The position numbers and the translations under genes were made by a program. This document shows, in pieces, positions 60,917 to 64,000 of a stretch of DNA of 64,000 nt. The number at the start of each line of letters is the position of its first letter. Positions within the stretch are counted from its first letter, which is position 1. Origin of the DNA: Pseudomonas sp. BBP2017 (GTDB lineage Bacteria; Pseudomonadota; Gammaproteobacteria; Pseudomonadales; Pseudomonadaceae); NCBI RefSeq assembly GCF_003024385.1, contig NZ_PVZN01000013.1, positions 86,983 to 150,982 of the forward strand, in the 5' to 3' direction. The notes under the pieces are model-generated. The model was not told the DNA's origin and searched no databases. It was given only the letters and a program-made list of their open reading frames with translations.

Positions 60917-62299
60917 ATGCTCGACGCACTCCGTTGGGACTCCGACCTGATCCGTCGCTACGACCTGTCCGGCCCACGCTACACCTCCTATCCAACCGCT
61001 GTGCAGCTGCACAGCGAAGTCGGCTCCTTCGACCTGCTGCACGCCCTGCGCGACAGTCGCCGTGCCGTACGCCCGCTGTCGCTCTACGTGCACATACCGT
61101 TCTGCGCCAACATCTGCTACTACTGCGCCTGCAACAAGGTCATCACCAAAGACCGCGCCCGCGCCCAGCCCTACCTGCAGCGCCTGGAGCAGGAAATCCA
61201 GCTGATCGCTTGTCACCTGGACCCCAAGCAGAGCGTCGAGCAATTGCATTTCGGTGGTGGCACCCCGACCTTTCTCAGCCACGTCGAACTACGGCAACTG
61301 ATGGCGCATTTGCGCCAGCATTTCAACCTGCTGGACGACGACTCCGGCGACTATGGCATCGAGATCGACCCGCGCGAGGCCGACTGGCCAACCATGGGCC
61401 TGTTGCGCGAACTGGGCTTCAACCGCGTCAGCCTGGGTGTACAGGACCTCGATCCGGCCGTGCAACGGGCCATCAACCGCCTGCAAACCCTGGAGCAGAC
61501 CCGGGCGATCATCGACGCGGCACGCACCCTGCAATTTCGCTCGATCAACCTCGACCTGATCTACGGTCTGCCCAAGCAGACGCCAGAAGGCTTTGCCCAC
61601 ACCGTGGACGAGGTCATCAAGCTGCAACCGGACCGGCTGTCGGTGTTCAACTATGCGCACTTGCCGGAACGCTTCATGCCGCAGCGGCGCATCGACAGCA
61701 ATGACCTGCCGGCGCCCGCCGCCAAGCTGGAGATGCTGCAAAGAACCATTGAACAACTGACCGCCGCCGGCTACCGCTACATTGGCATGGACCATTTCGC
61801 CCTGCCCGACGACGAACTGGCCATCGCCCAGGAAGAATCGACCCTGCAACGCAACTTCCAGGGCTACACCACCCACGGTCACTGCGACCTGATCGGCCTC
61901 GGCGTCTCGGCCATCAGCCAGATCGGTGACCTGTACTGCCAGAACACCAGCGACCTGAACACCTATCAGGACACCCTGTCCAGCGCCCAGCTGGCCACCA
62001 GCCGCGGCCTGCTCTGCAGCGCCGACGACCGCCTGCGCCGCGCGGTGATCCAGCAGTTGATCTGCCACTTCGAACTGGACTTCGAGAGCATCGAACAGGC
62101 CTTCACCATCGATTTTCGCGGCTATTTCAAGGAACAGTGGCCAGCCCTGCAAGCCATGCACAACGACGGCCTGATCAACCTCAGCACTCAGGGCATCGAG
62201 GTATTGCCCGCCGGTCGCCTGCTGGTACGGTCGGTGTGCATGGTGTTTGATGCCTACCTCGGCCTGCACAGCCAGCAACACTTCTCTCGGGTCATTTGA
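60917..62299 (+). CDS. hemN: oxygen-independent coproporphyrinogen III oxidase, 460 aa
   Basis: Radical SAM enzyme converting coproporphyrinogen III to protoporphyrinogen IX without oxygen. Cluster motif CANICYYC (Cys63, Cys67, Cys70), then the HemN-specific CNKV, GGGTPTFLS and EIDPRE motifs, and a C-terminal HemN domain. Length 460 matches HemN rather than the shorter HemW. Provides haem for the cbb3 oxidases at low oxygen; controlled by its neighbour Anr. Confidence 0.96.
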   Translation: MLDALRWDSDLIRRYDLSGPRYTSYPTAVQLHSEVGSFDLLHALRDSRRAVRPLSLYVHIPFCANICYYCACNKVITKDRARAQPYLQRLEQEIQLIACHLDPKQSVEQLHFGGGTPTFLSHVELRQLMAHLRQHFNLLDDDSGDYGIEIDPREADWPTMGLLRELGFNRVSLGVQDLDPAVQRAINRLQTLEQTRAIIDAARTLQFRSINLDLIYGLPKQTPEGFAHTVDEVIKLQPDRLSVFNYAHLPERFMPQRRIDSNDLPAPAAKLEMLQRTIEQLTAAGYRYIGMDHFALPDDELAIAQEESTLQRNFQGYTTHGHCDLIGLGVSAISQIGDLYCQNTSDLNTYQDTLSSAQLATSRGLLCSADDRLRRAVIQQLICHFELDFESIEQAFTIDFRGYFKEQWPALQAMHNDGLINLSTQGIEVLPAGRLLVRSVCMVFDAYLGLHSQQHFSRVI

Positions 62300-62387
62300 A
62301 GCGCACCGCACGGACGCGGTTTACAGTCATACTTGTAAAGCACACTATGCTTGTCGGAGGTCGGACGATACGCCGCACCTCATCCAG

Positions 62388-62406
62388 CGCACCCTATCCG
62401 GGTGCG
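62388..62406. terminator. hairpin between hemN and anr
   Basis: CGCACCC-TATCC-GGGTGCG, seven pairs, about 90 bases after hemN; no T-run, so a weak terminator or leader structure. Confidence 0.4.
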
Positions 62407-62476
62407 GGCTGGCCGAAACCCCATGCCCTGAGTTACCCTTACGGCTTATGTGTGCTTTCCCCCAAGGAATGAAGAA

Positions 62477-63211
62477 ATGTCCGAGCCAGTCAAACTGCGC
62501 CCTCACAACCAGGCCCATTGCAAGGATTGCAGCCTGGCGCCTCTATGCCTGCCATTGTCGTTGAACATGGAAGACATGGATGCATTGGATGAAATCGTCA
62601 AACGCGGGCGACCGCTGAAGAAAGGCGAATTTCTGTTCCGCCAGGGTGACAACTTCGCTTCGGTCTACGCAGTGCGCTCCGGCGCCCTGAAAACCTTCAG
62701 CCTGAGCGACGGCGGTGAAGAACAGATCACCGGCTTTCACCTGCCCAGCGAACTGGTCGGCCTGTCCGGCATGGACACCGAAACCTACCCGGTATCGGCC
62801 CAGGCCCAGGAAACCACGTCGGTCTGTGAAATCCCCTTCGAACGCCTCGATGAGCTGTCGGTTCAGTTGCCGCAGCTGCGTCGCCAGCTGATGCGGGTGA
62901 TGAGCCGCGAGATTCGCGATGACCAGCAAATGATGCTGTTGTTGTCGAAGAAAACCGCCGACGAGCGCATCGCCACCTTCCTGGTCAACCTCTCGGCGCG
63001 CTTCCGTGCCCGGGGTTATTCGGCCAATCAGTTCCGCCTGAGCATGTCGCGCAATGAAATCGGCAACTACCTGGGCCTGGCCGTTGAAACTGTTTCACGG
63101 GTTTTCACCCGCTTCCAGCAGAACGGCCTGATTGCCGCCGAAGGCAAGGAAATCCACATCCTCGACCCGATCCAGCTGTGCGCGCTGGCCGGTGGTGCAC
63201 TGGAGAGCTGA
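62477..63211 (+). CDS. anr: oxygen-sensing transcription factor Anr (FNR type), 244 aa
   Basis: CRP/FNR activator with an oxygen-labile [4Fe-4S] cluster. The cysteines are Cys15, Cys18, Cys24 (AHCKDCSLAPLC) and Cys117 (TTSVCEIP). Helix-turn-helix is MSRNEIGNYLGLAVETVSRVF with the DNA-reading Glu/Ser/Arg. Start ATG 62477 with AAGGAAT upstream gives 244 residues, as in P. aeruginosa Anr. Binds TTGAT-N4-ATCAA-type sites such as those before ccoN1 and hemN. Confidence 0.97.
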   Translation: MSEPVKLRPHNQAHCKDCSLAPLCLPLSLNMEDMDALDEIVKRGRPLKKGEFLFRQGDNFASVYAVRSGALKTFSLSDGGEEQITGFHLPSELVGLSGMDTETYPVSAQAQETTSVCEIPFERLDELSVQLPQLRRQLMRVMSREIRDDQQMMLLLSKKTADERIATFLVNLSARFRARGYSANQFRLSMSRNEIGNYLGLAVETVSRVFTRFQQNGLIAAEGKEIHILDPIQLCALAGGALES

Positions 63212-63265
63212 GGCTGCAGCTTAAAGGTATACTGGCGGGCATTCGTTTATCAGGAAACCCGCCCC

Positions 63266-63814
63266 ATGCGCAGCGATACCTTCGACCTCAAAACCCTGAT
63301 CCGCCCCGTACCGGACTTCCCGAAAGCCGGCGTGATCTTTCGCGACATCACGCCGCTGTTCCAGTCGCCACGAGCCTTGCGTCATGTGGCTGACGCCTTC
63401 ATCGAGCGCTATGTCGAGGCCGAGTTCAGCCACATCGGTGCCATGGACGCCCGCGGCTTCCTGATCGGCTCGATCATCGCCCACCAACTGAACAAGCCAC
63501 TGATTCTGTTCCGCAAGCAGGGCAAGCTGCCGGCGGATGTACTCGCCGAAGGCTACCAGACCGAATACGGTGAAGCCTTCCTCGAAGTACACGCCGACAG
63601 CCTGTGCGAAGGCGATTCAGTGCTGATTTTCGATGACCTGATCGCCACCGGCGGGACCTTCGTGGCAGCGAGCAACCTGGTGCGCCGCATGGGTGCGCAA
63701 GTGTTCGAGGCTGCCGCAATTATTGACCTGCCGGAACTGGGCGGCTCGCAGAAATTACAGGCGCTGGGTGTTCCAACCTTCTGCCTGACCGAGTTCTCGC
63801 TGAGCGAATACTGA
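63266..63814 (+). CDS. apt: adenine phosphoribosyltransferase, 182 aa
   Basis: Salvages adenine to AMP with PRPP. Motifs: PDFPKAGVIFRDITPL near the N-terminus, GAMDARGFLIG and the PRPP loop VLIFDDLIATGGT. CAGGAAACC precedes the ATG. 54 bases after anr and possibly read from the same transcript. Confidence 0.96.
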   Translation: MRSDTFDLKTLIRPVPDFPKAGVIFRDITPLFQSPRALRHVADAFIERYVEAEFSHIGAMDARGFLIGSIIAHQLNKPLILFRKQGKLPADVLAEGYQTEYGEAFLEVHADSLCEGDSVLIFDDLIATGGTFVAASNLVRRMGAQVFEAAAIIDLPELGGSQKLQALGVPTFCLTEFSLSEY

Positions 63815-63820
63815 GTTTCA

Positions 63821-63884
63821 ATCGCGGGGCAAGTCGAGTCGTCGCACCGCCGCTCCCACAGAATAGGTAACTGCCGGTGGGAGC
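63821..63884. repeat. variant REP element and truncated inverted partner
   Basis: The first copy (63821-63860) has the usual REP ends, ATCGCGGGGCAAG and CGCTCCCACAG, around a changed 16-base centre. A second, inverted copy starts as GGTGGGAGC (63876-63884) and then stops, where IS-like DNA begins. Confidence 0.65.
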
Positions 63885-63907
63885 AACTGTCTTCACCATG
63901 CTATTCG

Positions 63908-64000
63908 TCACCGCCATTCGGTACCGTCGCGTAGCATGGCGTTCAGCCTGATCAGCAGTATCCGCATGCAGGCAATGAGCGCGACTTTCGCGCTCTTGCC
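63908..64000 (-). mobile_element. IS110-family transposase, C-terminal 30 codons (gene runs off the window)
   Basis: The minus strand from the window edge reads AKVALIACMRILLIRLNAML then RDGTEWR and a TGA stop. This is the conserved C-terminal end of IS110-family (transposase_20) proteins. The rest lies beyond the window. IS110 elements in P. putida are known to insert in REP sequences, and a cut REP lies about 25 bases after the stop. Confidence 0.75.

Overview
The window is a GC-rich chromosomal segment of a Pseudomonas, most like the P. putida group. This rests on recognised gene order (sdhCDAB-sucAB-lpdG-sucCD back to back with gltA; etfBA opposite ETF-QO; two tandem cbb3 oxidase operons followed by ccoGHIS, hemN, anr and apt), on the paired REP repeats, and on protein sequences that read as pseudomonad throughout. 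No rRNA, tRNA or CRISPR array was seen.

Layout. 1-4 kb: two hotdog thioesterases, a small lipoprotein, a DUF599 membrane protein and the branched-chain amino acid carrier BrnQ. 4-17 kb: a TCA-cycle block. Succinate dehydrogenase, 2-oxoglutarate dehydrogenase and succinyl-CoA synthetase run on the minus strand, and citrate synthase is divergent; sdhC and gltA both have good sigma-70 promoters in the shared spacer. 17-22 kb: small envelope and unknown genes, a MocR-type regulator, an OmpA-like lipoprotein pair and a periplasmic solute-binding protein. 22-26 kb: the electron-transfer flavoprotein and its ubiquinone oxidoreductase, with a PsrA-type operator next to the ETF-QO promoter. 26-28 kb: an MFS transporter and a degenerate response-regulator receiver.

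28.4-45.4 kb is the most interesting part: what remains of a pyoverdine siderophore locus. Still present are an FpvI-like sigma factor, the PvdRT-OpmQ export system, pvdP (frameshifted in a homopolymer), pvdH, the master sigma factor PfrI/PvdS under a strong Fur box, and a PvdY/IucB-type acyltransferase. Four exact PvdS-type iron-starvation boxes (TAAAT-N16-CGT) precede pvdR, pvdP, pvdH and the acyltransferase gene. The peptide synthetases are absent except for a short, internally deleted remnant of one terminal module beside pfrI. The ferripyoverdine receptor, FpvR, PvdA, PvdE, PvdF and PvdMNO are also missing from the window. A dsbRS-dsbD-tlpA-dsbG thiol-redox island lies inside the collapsed locus. 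The simplest reading is a lineage that lost pyoverdine synthesis while its regulation and accessory genes remain.

45-64 kb: a solute-binding protein, a DnaQ-like exonuclease, PpnP and a small hydrolase, then the microaerobic respiration block: ccoN1O1Q1P1, ccoN2O2Q2P2, the maturation genes ccoGHIS, a SafE-like membrane protein, hemN, anr and apt. Anr-type sites precede ccoN1 and hemN, so Anr probably controls its own neighbourhood. The window ends in the C-terminal codons of an IS110-family transposase that seems to have inserted in a REP element.
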